Assembly (NCBI GenBank): GCA_016212515.1
Contig: JACRFZ010000011.1
Location: 1-64,000 of the forward strand
Length of the DNA stretch: 64,000 nt
Source of the DNA: Candidatus Melainabacteria bacterium
GTDB lineage: Bacteria; Cyanobacteriota; Vampirovibrionia; Obscuribacterales; Obscuribacteraceae
Reading direction: 5' to 3'
Part shown: one piece after another, positions 34,672 through 43,294 of the stretch
How positions within the stretch are numbered: position 1 is the stretch's first letter
Layout: each line of letters starts with the position of its first letter
Translations under genes and position numbers: made by a program
The notes under the pieces: model-generated
The model's database searches: none
The model's input: only the letters and a program-made list of their open reading frames with translations
Told to the model about the DNA's origin: nothing

Positions 34672-35439
34672 TCAGACTTGTTTGAAGTTGAGTGGTGCTG
34701 CTGCAAGCAGTTCCAGAAGCTTTTCCGCCCAGCGCTCATAGACAGCCACTGTGTCGGTTGCATTGGTGGCCCAGTACACGGCAGAGGCTGCCTCATCAAC
34801 AGCCTTTCCGGCATAGTATCCCTTTAGTTGGATAGCATAACCAGCTTCCTCGATGGACCGATTCTTCCCCAGAGCGGCAATAGAAGAGTGGGCAGCCAAG
34901 CGGGCGGTACCGACAGCAGCACAAAGCGCTCTTGTAGCATAGGGAATATTCTTTCGTCCATCAAAATAGAAACTAGCTTCCTCCCCAGCCGCGATCCAGC
35001 GCATCCTGTCAGTACAACCAGTGTTGTACAAGCCTGCTACCTGTTGAATTGCACGCCGCTCATCGTCAGTTTCAACGAACTGGATTACACCTTCTCCGGC
35101 GTCCAGAAGCAGCCATGTTACAAACTGGGTCCATATCAGGCTCAGATTCGCTCCCACAGGAATCGCACTCAGGAAACGCTCCGGCCAGACTTTAGACATG
35201 TCGGTCGAGATAGATTCGAAGAACGAGTCCACCAGACCAGCCAGTTGTGCAGGAATACCCAACTCCGTTTCATAAGCAGCAAAGAGGGAGCCATGGACAG
35301 TACATCCTACAGCGCTGCCTTTGCCGTTCTTCCAAAAGCCGTAGCCCTGGAGTATTTGCTCCGCAATCATGTGGCTGCAAAGTCGTTTTAGATACTTTTG
35401 CTTTGTGGCTGACCTGCCGTGAAATGCCTTAAATTCCAT
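34672..35439 (-). CDS. Conserved hypothetical protein, 255 residues
   Basis: Pattern such as FHGRSATKQKYLKRLCSHMI, KNGKGSAVGCTVHGSLFAAY, ELGIPAQLAGLVDSFFE and PERFLSAIPVGANL resembles an uncharacterised bacterial family that I recall but cannot name. Cys46 and His49 in GCTVHG are striking in that context and could be functional. The C-terminal half is helical (EEAGYAIQLKGYYAGKAVDE). No signal or membrane helices. The GTGTGCTCC stretch gives a GGAG before ATG on the coding strand. It stands alone between two - strand unknowns. Confidence 0.7.
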   Translation of the reverse strand: MEFKAFHGRSATKQKYLKRLCSHMIAEQILQGYGFWKNGKGSAVGCTVHGSLFAAYETELGIPAQLAGLVDSFFESISTDMSKVWPERFLSAIPVGANLSLIWTQFVTWLLLDAGEGVIQFVETDDERRAIQQVAGLYNTGCTDRMRWIAAGEEASFYFDGRKNIPYATRALCAAVGTARLAAHSSIAALGKNRSIEEAGYAIQLKGYYAGKAVDEAASAVYWATNATDTVAVYERWAEKLLELLAAAPLNFKQV

Positions 35440-35521
35440 AGTGTGCTCCAGAAAAATAAAAGAATCGAAGAAGTTTTAGAGTCCGATTCTGGTGAAAAAG
35501 AAAAAGTGAAACTGATTTTGA

Positions 35522-36157
35522 CTATTTACTGGTGCTGTTGCTCAGGGAAATGTTCATGCCGTCGAACGTAATATCAATTCTTTCCATCGTTTTTCGCGAC
35601 CGAAAGCCAAGCAAGTTCAACCAGCGCCAATTACTGCGCACTGCGGTGATTTTTTCACCAGGCGCCATTGCTACCAGTATTACCTGGTTTTCGCCCTCAA
35701 CCCTCTGATAGACCAAGCAGCCGTTTGTCTCATAGTCTAGAAAATCGGCATTGCCGCGTTCCGCGTCCAACACAACCAGGGCGCGAACTTCATCACCGGC
35801 GCGCTCCTCTGTCAGCCAGACCTTCTCCCCTCGCATTGCGACAGAGGCCCGCTTCAAAACATCGCTGTAGCCTCTTTGCCCTGCTTCAAAACAGGAAGGG
35901 TCATTCCTAACACTATTATCGACCATAACGTATGTGAACCTGAACTGACCGGATTCATACTGAAGGGCCGAGAGCATGTGGGACTGCCGGTCTTCGAGGT
36001 ATAGTCCCTCTTTTACAGTCGGGAAATGCTCACTCGTGACGGTTTGAGAGAGCAGTGGAATAGCTGCCGGTGAACCAAGGGAAGCGAAGAACATTCCCCC
36101 TATCCACGTGGCCATGGTCGGGTGATGTTTTATGCATGCAACTCTAAAACATTTCAT
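35522..36157 (-). CDS. Hypothetical protein, 211 residues, possibly exported
   Basis: The N-terminal 35 residues contain a mild hydrophobic stretch (MATWIGGMFFASLGSPAAIPLL) that may serve as a signal; the ATG for that methionine, 14 codons in, is an alternative start. The mature part is beta-rich (GQFRFTYVMVDNSV, ERIDITFDGMNISLS). Family unknown. It lies downstream of the microprotein gene and may belong to the same transcript. Confidence 0.55.
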   Translation of the reverse strand: MKCFRVACIKHHPTMATWIGGMFFASLGSPAAIPLLSQTVTSEHFPTVKEGLYLEDRQSHMLSALQYESGQFRFTYVMVDNSVRNDPSCFEAGQRGYSDVLKRASVAMRGEKVWLTEERAGDEVRALVVLDAERGNADFLDYETNGCLVYQRVEGENQVILVAMAPGEKITAVRSNWRWLNLLGFRSRKTMERIDITFDGMNISLSNSTSK

Positions 36158-36263
36158 ATATGCTCAAAAAGGAATTTATGGGGTTATGCTACTGAACTCC
36201 GTCAGCAGCACAACCAGTAAAAGTTCCACAGTTCCCTGTAGAAGACCTAAGTACCCGGCTTAT

Positions 36264-36380
36264 TCAGAAAATCAAAGCCAGGATGAAGCCGATAACCGCA
36301 ATAATGGCTACGGGCACGACGATGTAATTCAACAAGGTAGGTGGCTGCCGATAAGGAAGCCGTGATCTGTATTCACTCAT
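36264..36380 (-). CDS. Membrane microprotein, 38 residues
   Basis: Short gene supported by a perfect AAGGAG seven bases before ATG. It encodes MSEYRSRLPYRQPPTLLNYI followed by a single hydrophobic helix (about 20-37) that ends at the C-terminus with ILALIF and then TGA. The N-terminus is basic, so it should face the cytoplasm. It follows the 126-residue gene on the same strand by 52 bases. Single-helix proteins of this size often regulate a membrane complex; no partner is evident. Confidence 0.55.
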   Translation of the reverse strand: MSEYRSRLPYRQPPTLLNYIVVPVAIIAVIGFILALIF

Positions 36381-36432
36381 GTCAGTACTCCTTAAATTGG
36401 TTTATTGAGATAGGAACGGCTAGACGAGCCCT

Positions 36433-36813
36433 TTATTGGGTCGACATACGCCGCTTTCCTGCCGTCATATGTGCAGGCATAGGTCTCTGCAATATGACTG
36501 CCTCGGGTTTGGTAAAGGTCTCGTCTTTGAACCACAACCAGGGCGAAAAAAAACGCAGCAGGTTGGTTCTCCAACTGGACGGTTTGACAACACAAACAGC
36601 CTGTGGTGCGGTGAGAGCGACCTGAGCCTGGTACTGCTCAAAGGCCAGTTGTGCTGTATTTATTTCTTCCTGTATGCAGTTCAGGGTGGATGCATCCTGC
36701 CCCAGTTCCTCGGCAATGGCCAATTGAAATTGAAGACCTTCCACGGCCATAGCCAGTCTTCTCCCTTCTGCATCGGTTCGGTAAGCGCTGTCACTCAGCA
36801 TATCCGAGGTCAT
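36433..36813 (-). CDS. Small helical protein, 126 residues
   Basis: From the ATG at 36813 (GAGG at 9-12 bases upstream in AAAGAGGAATACACAG); the frame is open further upstream but without support. The first 75 residues are helical and could form a coiled coil (RRLAMAVEGLQFQLAIAEEL, then EEINTAQLAFEQYQAQVAL). A hydrophobic patch LLRFFSPWLWF follows and may touch the membrane. Family unknown. First gene of a likely three-gene set with the microprotein. Confidence 0.55.
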   Translation of the reverse strand: MTSDMLSDSAYRTDAEGRRLAMAVEGLQFQLAIAEELGQDASTLNCIQEEINTAQLAFEQYQAQVALTAPQAVCVVKPSSWRTNLLRFFSPWLWFKDETFTKPEAVILQRPMPAHMTAGKRRMSTQ

Positions 36814-36999
36814 CTGTGTATTCCTCTTTGGGACTAATTTTGGGGAAATGGCTTTCATCACAAGTTTTAGAAAGGAAAACCGCGAGAGTGACCTTGCGCT
36901 CCTAGAAATCCACAAGTATTCACATAAGGAAAGCTCAAAAAGTGCAAAAAGCGCAAAAAATCAATAGAGCTTTCGAAACGAAGTTGAATCCCTTGCCAA

Positions 37000-37036
37000 T
37001 AAAAGAAAGCAGCGGTAAACGTCCTTGTTCACCGCT
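37000..37036 (-). terminator. Terminator after the FtsH-like gene
   Basis: On the - strand: stem AGCGGT-GAAC / GTTT-ACCGCT (10 bases, one non-pair), short loop, followed by GCTTTCTTTT. Confidence 0.7.
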
Positions 37037-37092
37037 ATCTAAATGCCGTCCCTGGCTATATCCAATTTAATTCATCCTTCCCTGACCGGCGA

Positions 37093-39438
37093 CTACTTAG
37101 CTTCTTCCGCTGCCTGAGCTGCTTCCAGAGCTTCGTAGCGCGCGCGCAGTTTCTCGATGCGAGCTTTGATGTATTCGCGCAAACCTGCATCCAGAGGCTC
37201 AGGTGACCAGCCGTAGGGGTTCTCGGAGACCTTTTTCATCAGGCTCTCCAGTGAACCGTTTTTCCATTCAGGATGTGCTTCCACTTCCTTCATGGCTTCG
37301 GCGAACAACTCGGCGAAACGATCTTCGCGCATGATCTTGCCTTCCAAAAGCTCCCAGAACATGGTCCAGATTGCTTCGGAACGAACGAACAAGTTCATGA
37401 TCCACCAGGTGCGAGCATACAGCTCTTTGGTTTTCCGATTGCACTCGGAGTCAATCAAGTCTCTTTGCGCCGCACCCATCTCGGTAGACTGAGTTTGACC
37501 TCTGACACCAAGAGAGATAGGACCCAATTTCTCGGAAGCGTACCAGCGACCGATAGCGCGGTGAATATTGCCGGCCACCACTTCAAAGTCGTTGTCCGGA
37601 CCGGAGTCTTTCACGTTCAACCAGACAAGCTGAGCAGCGCTGCCACCATAGCCGCAAACGGCATCAGCGTCAACGTCGTCCAGGGTTTTGGTAAACGCAT
37701 CGCGGCTTGGCGTTTTGAAGGTCAAGCCACCGGAGCGACCGCGAGGTTCCACGGCGATGAAACGCACTTTCTCGTCGGTTCTGCCCAGGAAGCCTTCGTA
37801 GGCGATACCGATGGCATGACCGGCTTCGTGCACAGTCGTGTTGAAGATCTGGTCGAAGGTTTGAGGCACCTCGGTTTTCACACCCATCAAATGGCGCAAG
37901 AGACCTTCAAAGAAGTCTTCCTGGCTGACGGTTGCTTTCACCATGGTTTTGATCTTTTCCTCGTCGGTGATGCCTTTAGCGCGCAGCTTTTGGGCTTCCG
38001 CTTCAGCTAACTCATCGGCATACAGAGCCGTTTCGTTCACCACGTTTTCTAGATCGGCACCAGTCAGACCACCAAGCACGCTGGCAATGGCATAGAAGTC
38101 TACGTTTTTATCCAGCGGCACTTCGCGTTTACCGGCATGCACTTTCAAGATCGCTACGCGACCATCAATGTGCGGCGGATCAACTTTGATTTTCCAGGTG
38201 AAACGACCAGGACGCAGCAAAGCTTTGTCCAGGATGTCCACACGGTTGGTAGCACCGAAGATCCACAAACCGAAGTTTTGGTTGCCGGTGTTCAAGCCTT
38301 GCAATTCAACCAGGATTTGGTTCAAAGTTTGGTCGGCTTCAGGGTGAGCCACAGGACCGCTGGAACGAGCACGACCAACGGCGTCCAACTCATCGATGAA
38401 GATGATGCAAGGTCTTTTCTCGCGCGCATCGGCGAACATTTCGCGAACACGGTTTGCACCAAGACCGACGAACATTTCCACGAAGTCTGATCCGGAGATA
38501 ACGAAGACAGGCACGTCGCACTCTTTAGCCAGAGCAGTAATCAGCAAGGTTTTGCCGGTTCCCGGAGGGCCTTCTAACAGTACGCATTGGGGCAACTTAC
38601 CACCGAATTTGGATTTCTTGGTCATACCTTGCAGTCTGGCCATCAAATCGGCAGCGCTGACCTTAACAAGATTCTTGTCGCCGTCTTTGCCTTTCTTCGC
38701 TTCTTCTTCGGCGCGGATTTTCTTGACGATACCCGCTTGCTCGAAGATTTTCACCTTCACCTTCTTCATTTGAGTGATGGCTTCCGGTACACCGGCAACA
38801 TCAGCAAAACCGTTGCCTTTGATATCGGCAGGGTCAATCCATTGTCCGAAAGACTTATCGGCAATTCCGGTGGCATCGCCAGAGCCGCCGCGGTTCGGAG
38901 CCATCAGACGTTGACCGCCGAAGCCGTTGCGCCAGCGACCGGTGATGAGCTGGAAGACGAAGTAGATAACGATGAAGCCGATTGCCAACTTGGTGATGTA
39001 CCAGACTATGGCCAGTAAACCGGCAAAGAACGAACCTATTGAAGTAGGGCTGTGTCCCAGGTCATTGGCCTCGTCATCACCTTCCCGGGCACGGCGATCC
39101 TTAATGATGATTTCGATTGGCTTGCCGGTAGCAGTGTCGGTGGCGACCACGCTGGTGCTGCCACCTTGCAAGACGACCGGGCTACCTGCCGCTGCCACAG
39201 TGGTTCCACTGGTGACGGTTTCAGGTTTGACGTCATTGACGCCGAAGGTTGGGTTCCCTTTCTTTGCCAGCTCATGCGCCGGAGCAGCCTTAGAACTGTT
39301 GTCATAAGAGCTGTCGGACGTATTGTTGAAGGCGGTGGGCGGACCCTGGTGAATAACACCATCGTCCATTCGCGAGATGCTGAAAAGGATGACACTCGCT
39401 AACCCGATGAAAATCGCAGGTACTATGTACTTTTTCAT
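37093..39438 (-). CDS. FtsH-like membrane-bound AAA metalloprotease
   Basis: 781 residues. Two membrane helices (about 4-20 and 130-160) enclose an external loop of about 110 residues. The AAA domain has Walker A GPPGTGKT (about 290), Walker B IIFIDELDAVG, and the second region of homology TNRVDILDKALLRPGRF. The M41 protease domain has HEAGH (His537, Glu538, His541) and the third zinc ligand in SGPDNDFEVV. All catalytic residues are present. It is longer than E. coli FtsH (644 residues), with an insertion between the second helix and the AAA core and altered sequence between motifs. Degrades membrane and short-lived cytosolic proteins with ATP. Monocistronic with a terminator downstream. Confidence 0.93.
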   Translation of the reverse strand: MKKYIVPAIFIGLASVILFSISRMDDGVIHQGPPTAFNNTSDSSYDNSSKAAPAHELAKKGNPTFGVNDVKPETVTSGTTVAAAGSPVVLQGGSTSVVATDTATGKPIEIIIKDRRAREGDDEANDLGHSPTSIGSFFAGLLAIVWYITKLAIGFIVIYFVFQLITGRWRNGFGGQRLMAPNRGGSGDATGIADKSFGQWIDPADIKGNGFADVAGVPEAITQMKKVKVKIFEQAGIVKKIRAEEEAKKGKDGDKNLVKVSAADLMARLQGMTKKSKFGGKLPQCVLLEGPPGTGKTLLITALAKECDVPVFVISGSDFVEMFVGLGANRVREMFADAREKRPCIIFIDELDAVGRARSSGPVAHPEADQTLNQILVELQGLNTGNQNFGLWIFGATNRVDILDKALLRPGRFTWKIKVDPPHIDGRVAILKVHAGKREVPLDKNVDFYAIASVLGGLTGADLENVVNETALYADELAEAEAQKLRAKGITDEEKIKTMVKATVSQEDFFEGLLRHLMGVKTEVPQTFDQIFNTTVHEAGHAIGIAYEGFLGRTDEKVRFIAVEPRGRSGGLTFKTPSRDAFTKTLDDVDADAVCGYGGSAAQLVWLNVKDSGPDNDFEVVAGNIHRAIGRWYASEKLGPISLGVRGQTQSTEMGAAQRDLIDSECNRKTKELYARTWWIMNLFVRSEAIWTMFWELLEGKIMREDRFAELFAEAMKEVEAHPEWKNGSLESLMKKVSENPYGWSPEPLDAGLREYIKARIEKLRARYEALEAAQAAEEAK

Positions 39439-40009
39439 AAGTGACTCCCAGGTTCCTCAGAGCAATGTCTTTGGAACCCTGAAATTTGATGGTTTCTACA
39501 TCCGCTGGGTACGCTTCGGTATTGCCGAATCGTTCCTTTTGAATGCAACTAATTTGAACCGCAGTAATTGCCGGTCCATTCCTCCAATTAACGACAATGC
39601 TTCTTGATGTTCTTCCGTTTACTGTGCCGCTAAGATGCGACCTGAGTAGAGGAGGTAGAGCTAAAGGCCGCTTTATCAATCCGCACAGAGACGGTGCCAC
39701 CACCAGCAATTCCTGCTAACTATGCGAACCTTTCAGCCCCACAACTAGCAAAACTGGAATTCCGACAATGACAACAGCCATTCACCAAACCATCCAGCAG
39801 ATATCCCTACCTGTATAAAGAAGCAACGAACCCACCGCCGATATACAGCAGTGGGAACAAGAGAATCTAAATACAGGGCTTTGTTTTGAAACTAAAAGGG
39901 AGATTTCCTGGGGGAAAAGGTTATTGATGAACGTATCTCCAACCTAACGGCAACGGTGCGGCAAAACAAACGAAATTTTTCCTAAAGAACGCTTTGCCGT
40001 AAATCCCAT
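39439..40009. other. Gap upstream of the FtsH-like gene
   Basis: About 570 bases between the FtsH-like start and the hairpin that ends the patatin operon. It should hold the FtsH promoter on the - strand; none is clear. Weak GGCAAA / TTTGCC pairing occurs around 39959-39999. ORFs here look like noise. Confidence 0.4.
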
Positions 40010-40052
40010 CTCCCCCAGCCTCGCGATATCAGGCCGCTAAGGCTTGGGGGAG
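40010..40052 (-). terminator. Hairpin ending the patatin operon
   Basis: CTCCCCCA-GCC / GGCTTGGGGGAG stem with one bulged base, 27 bases beyond the stop codon of the patatin-like gene. No long T run follows on the - strand. Confidence 0.55.
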
Positions 40053-40078
40053 TGAGACGCTTTTCCCTTCGCCGGTTA

Positions 40079-41302
40079 TCAGGCAGAGGGAGACTCCACC
40101 GCGGCGGGCGGTGTCGGCACTAAGGTTTCCGCAGCACCGATTTCCTGACCGGATTCCGCCACAGATTCGGGTTCCTGACAGCTCTCAGCCACAGGAGCAT
40201 CAGCAGCAAATCTAGCCGCATCCGCAAACTTCTCGGCAGGGAAAGAGAGATTGGTGAAGATCTGATCCAGCTCAGGCGGTAATTTATCCTGACTGTAGGG
40301 CTTTTGTCTGGCGGCCAGAAGCAGCAGAGCCTTAACTCCACGTTCCTGCGCCTGAGCCAGTTCATCGCCAGTGAGCAAACCATGTCTGGCGAAAGCAGTT
40401 ACTGCCGCCATATAGCCGGACATAATCATCTGCCACTTTTCTCTCCGGGTCATCTTGAACTTGAAAGAGCCATAGAGAGGGGCAGCCGGCGTCACTACGA
40501 TGCGACGATGCTCCTCCGCCACCTCCACATCCTCCCTCAGGCTGTGACGATCATCGCAGACGATACCGAAGACCCTATCGATCAAAAGGTGCAGGCTGCT
40601 CTTGTCCGGCCCGACATTGACCACAATCAAGTAGGAGCCTTTCAGGGCATGCAAAGCCTCGGGAACCGAAACCGGGCAACGGCCTTCCGGACCAAACCCT
40701 CCATCTATCAATAAATGGTCCTCTCCCTGGTCGGTCTTCCAGGGAACCGGGTCAAGCAGCATGGGCACGGCACACGTAGCGCAAACCGCCGTGCCGACAC
40801 CGACTGGAGCCGCTGAAGCCAGCTCCAGCCCGCCGCCTGCCTTATCCATTAAAACGCCGTCCCTGGTAAAGATCACCTTCTTCTGACCGGATAGTGCCAT
40901 GGTCCAGAAGTGAGGCGGCCATTCCGGTATCAGGTCGTTGAAATACTGACCCATATCGGCGGCATCGAGGGCACCCTGCAGCGGGGGTGGATCGATAGGC
41001 TGGGGGTCCCGTAAAACCGTATACAGGAATTTGACCAGCGAGACCCGCCGCTTCACCATCTTATTAAAGTCGGTATCCAGAACTGTGTTGAGCAGCCAGG
41101 TTACGTCCGGTCGGGAAGCTATCATGGATGCCGGCATGGAGCCGCCGCTCACGCCGCCAATTGACCGGAAGCGGCCAAAGCGGCTCTGAGCAAGGGCCAT
41201 AAGCACGCCGGTTCCAAATAGTATGGAGCGAGAGCCGCCGGTACCGATAAGTACACTTACATCCCTGCCGGCGTGGTTTTCATTTGTGCTGTTCTCGTTC
41301 AT
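40079..41302 (-). CDS. Patatin-like phospholipase
   Basis: 407 residues from an ATG with AAGGAG seven bases upstream. Features of the Ser-Asp dyad acyl hydrolases: Gly-rich oxyanion loop IGTGGSRS, nucleophile Ser52 in GGVSGGS, and Asp200 in LIDGGF. No signal peptide, so action on cytoplasmic or inner-membrane lipids is expected. The C-terminal 60 residues are Ala/Pro/Glu-rich and probably disordered. It lies 40 bases after the SDR/isomerase fusion gene, and the two could cooperate in releasing and processing fatty acyl chains. Substrate specificity is inferred only from the family. Confidence 0.9.
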   Translation of the reverse strand: MNENSTNENHAGRDVSVLIGTGGSRSILFGTGVLMALAQSRFGRFRSIGGVSGGSMPASMIASRPDVTWLLNTVLDTDFNKMVKRRVSLVKFLYTVLRDPQPIDPPPLQGALDAADMGQYFNDLIPEWPPHFWTMALSGQKKVIFTRDGVLMDKAGGGLELASAAPVGVGTAVCATCAVPMLLDPVPWKTDQGEDHLLIDGGFGPEGRCPVSVPEALHALKGSYLIVVNVGPDKSSLHLLIDRVFGIVCDDRHSLREDVEVAEEHRRIVVTPAAPLYGSFKFKMTRREKWQMIMSGYMAAVTAFARHGLLTGDELAQAQERGVKALLLLAARQKPYSQDKLPPELDQIFTNLSFPAEKFADAARFAADAPVAESCQEPESVAESGQEIGAAETLVPTPPAAVESPSA

Positions 41303-41342
41303 AAGCACTCCTTTGAATGTGAATGTGAATGGTTGAGCCAAA

Positions 41343-43181
41343 CTACTGTTTGGCTGCAATCCGTCTCACCTCGGCCATGACTCGCTCGGGGTTGATCCAG
41401 ATTGTCTGCAAACGAGCACACTCCGCTAGGCTTTCCTCGAGGGTGTGACCGTGATTGAAATTGAGAGCCATCTTGCTGGCGGTGATGGCCGATGGCTCCT
41501 TGGCGGCTATTTTCTTAGCCAAAACCTGAGCAGCTAAGCCCAGGGCATCGGAGTTGTCGTAAACCATGAGCACCAGTCCGGCCTCCTGCGCAGCCTGAGC
41601 ACTCAACCGTTCGCCGGTGAAGGCCAGATAGCGCACCACAGATTCGGGTATGCGGCGGGGTAAGCGCTGCAAGCTACCCAGATCGGCCATCAAGCCGACA
41701 TTTATTTCCTCTATGGAAAACTGCGCCTCCCTTGTAGCCAGGCAGAAATCGCAAGCACTGACCAGATCGAGAGCGGCACCCAGACAGAGCCCGTCCACGG
41801 CGGCAATAACCGGGAAGCGGGCATTAGCCACCGAACTCAAAGCTTTCTGCCAGGAGAGAATCAAACCGTTCAGACGAATCTTGTCTCCCTCTGTGTCTAC
41901 CTTGAGCAGGCTTTCATTGGCGAGCAGGTTCAAATCGAGCCCGCTTGAAAAATGCCTGCCTACGGCTGCTTCGATCACAAGCACACGCACCCCTGACTCT
42001 TCCATGGCAGTGATAGCTCTGGGCAATTCCTCGAAGAAATTCTCGCCCAGGCAATTCAACCGCGCCGGATTATTGAAGGATAGGTAGGCTACCTCACCAG
42101 TGCGACTGACCACAAAGCTCTTGTAGGGGTTGACAGCGGGCTCTGAAACGCTTTCTGCTTCCACCGCGACAACGGCCGCAGTCTCCGCCGAGACCTCGCC
42201 GCAGGCGGTCTCCACAGCAGCACCGGCATCAACTTCAGTAACGACGGTTTCGGCAGCCTTCTCTCTTGCTTTTCTGGCCTCTTCCACGATGGACAAGAGG
42301 GTAGCCTTAGAGCTTTCCACCGGCACAGGCATTCTGGCAGGAGCAGCGCCCAGGAAGAAATCCGGCATGAGCTGGTGCCCGGCCACGCAGTTATAGCCAG
42401 AAAAATCGGTCATGCCTGTTTTAGAGAGGATCTCCACATCGGTGAAGAAGTTGCCGGTGACCGCCTGAGAATCCTGATTAAAGAGCCAGTAAGCAGCATC
42501 GGCAACGATTTCCGGCTTGCGAGAAAACGGCACGGTCTTATCGCCACCCAGTTTATTGCGCACCGCACTGGTGTCGATGGCGGTTTCGGGCCACAGCGAA
42601 TTGACGGCAATGCCGTAATCCTTGAACTCTCTGGACATGCCCAGGGTGCAGAGGCTCATGCCGTACTTGGACATGGTATAAGCCACCTGGGGAGCAAACC
42701 AGCCCGCATCCAGGTTGAGCGGCGGCGACATATTGAGGATGTGCGGATTCTCGCTACGGCAAAGGTGCGGCAGGGCATGCCTGGTCACCATGTAAACGGC
42801 CCGCATGTTGAGCGCCATCATCAAATCGAAGCGCTTCATATCGGTGGCACCGGTATCGCTAAGATAGATGGCGCCGGCATTATTGACGACGATATCGATG
42901 CCGCCGAAAACACGCACGGCTTCTTCAATCGCGGCCTTCACTTGCCCTTCGTCCCTGACATCCATTTGCACGGCGAGAGCTTCACCACCGGCAGCTCTGA
43001 TTTCGTCGGCGGCGGTGTATATGGTGCCGGGCAGTTTCTCGTGTTCCGTCACAGTGCGGGCAGCAACCACAATTTTAGCGCCGTCCCGGGCAGCCGCCAG
43101 GGCAATAGCCAGACCGATACCGCGAGAGCCGCCGGTGATGAACAGTACTTTTCCTTTGAGACTTCCATTTAACTTTTTCAT
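41343..43181 (-). CDS. Fusion: HSDL2-like SDR + ECH1-like dienoyl-CoA isomerase
   Basis: 612 residues from an ATG with GGAGG upstream. Residues 1-285 are a short-chain dehydrogenase: cofactor loop TGGSRGIG, NNAG, Ser152 in LNMSPPLN and Tyr168/Lys172 in AYTMSKYG. The pattern HEKLPGTIYTAADEI and SPPLNLDAGWF closely follows eukaryotic and bacterial HSDL2. After an Ala/Glu/Val-rich linker (about 305-350) comes an enoyl-CoA hydratase/isomerase domain; GRHFSSGLDLNLL and NVGLMADLGSLQRLP match delta3,5-delta2,4-dienoyl-CoA isomerase (ECH1), with Glu492 and Asp500 at the spacing of the two catalytic acids. Suggests beta-oxidation of unsaturated acyl-CoA. Oxidoreductase substrate unknown. Confidence 0.88.
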   Translation of the reverse strand: MKKLNGSLKGKVLFITGGSRGIGLAIALAAARDGAKIVVAARTVTEHEKLPGTIYTAADEIRAAGGEALAVQMDVRDEGQVKAAIEEAVRVFGGIDIVVNNAGAIYLSDTGATDMKRFDLMMALNMRAVYMVTRHALPHLCRSENPHILNMSPPLNLDAGWFAPQVAYTMSKYGMSLCTLGMSREFKDYGIAVNSLWPETAIDTSAVRNKLGGDKTVPFSRKPEIVADAAYWLFNQDSQAVTGNFFTDVEILSKTGMTDFSGYNCVAGHQLMPDFFLGAAPARMPVPVESSKATLLSIVEEARKAREKAAETVVTEVDAGAAVETACGEVSAETAAVVAVEAESVSEPAVNPYKSFVVSRTGEVAYLSFNNPARLNCLGENFFEELPRAITAMEESGVRVLVIEAAVGRHFSSGLDLNLLANESLLKVDTEGDKIRLNGLILSWQKALSSVANARFPVIAAVDGLCLGAALDLVSACDFCLATREAQFSIEEINVGLMADLGSLQRLPRRIPESVVRYLAFTGERLSAQAAQEAGLVLMVYDNSDALGLAAQVLAKKIAAKEPSAITASKMALNFNHGHTLEESLAECARLQTIWINPERVMAEVRRIAAKQ

Positions 43182-43220
43182 GTTTTCCTCCACCACATCT
43201 AGTGGCTTGGTTTTCTTAGT

Positions 43221-43294
43221 CAGTCGGCTTGGGTTCAAGCCGACTGGTAATCAAGGTTTAGCTAGTCAGCCAGACTTTTCTCAAGCCGACTGGT
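43221..43294 (-). repeat. 14-bp direct repeat and perfect hairpin at a gene end
   Basis: TCAAGCCGACTGGT occurs at 43235-43248 and again at 43281-43294; the second copy covers the stop codon of the duplicated-domain gene. A reverse copy CAGTCGGCTT at 43221-43230 pairs perfectly with 43237-43246 (ten-base stem, six-base loop), and can also pair with the copy at the gene end, giving two exclusive hairpins. On the - strand the hairpin is followed by ACTAAGAAAACC, so it is not a standard terminator. Confidence 0.7.

Noticed and set aside
39302..39709. 135-codon - strand ORF overlapping the FtsH start
   Set aside because: Overlaps the well-supported FtsH N-terminus and has no coding character.
42375..43172. 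265-codon + strand ORF opposite the SDR domain
   Set aside because: The opposite strand codes for conserved SDR motifs; no homologous pattern in the + frame.
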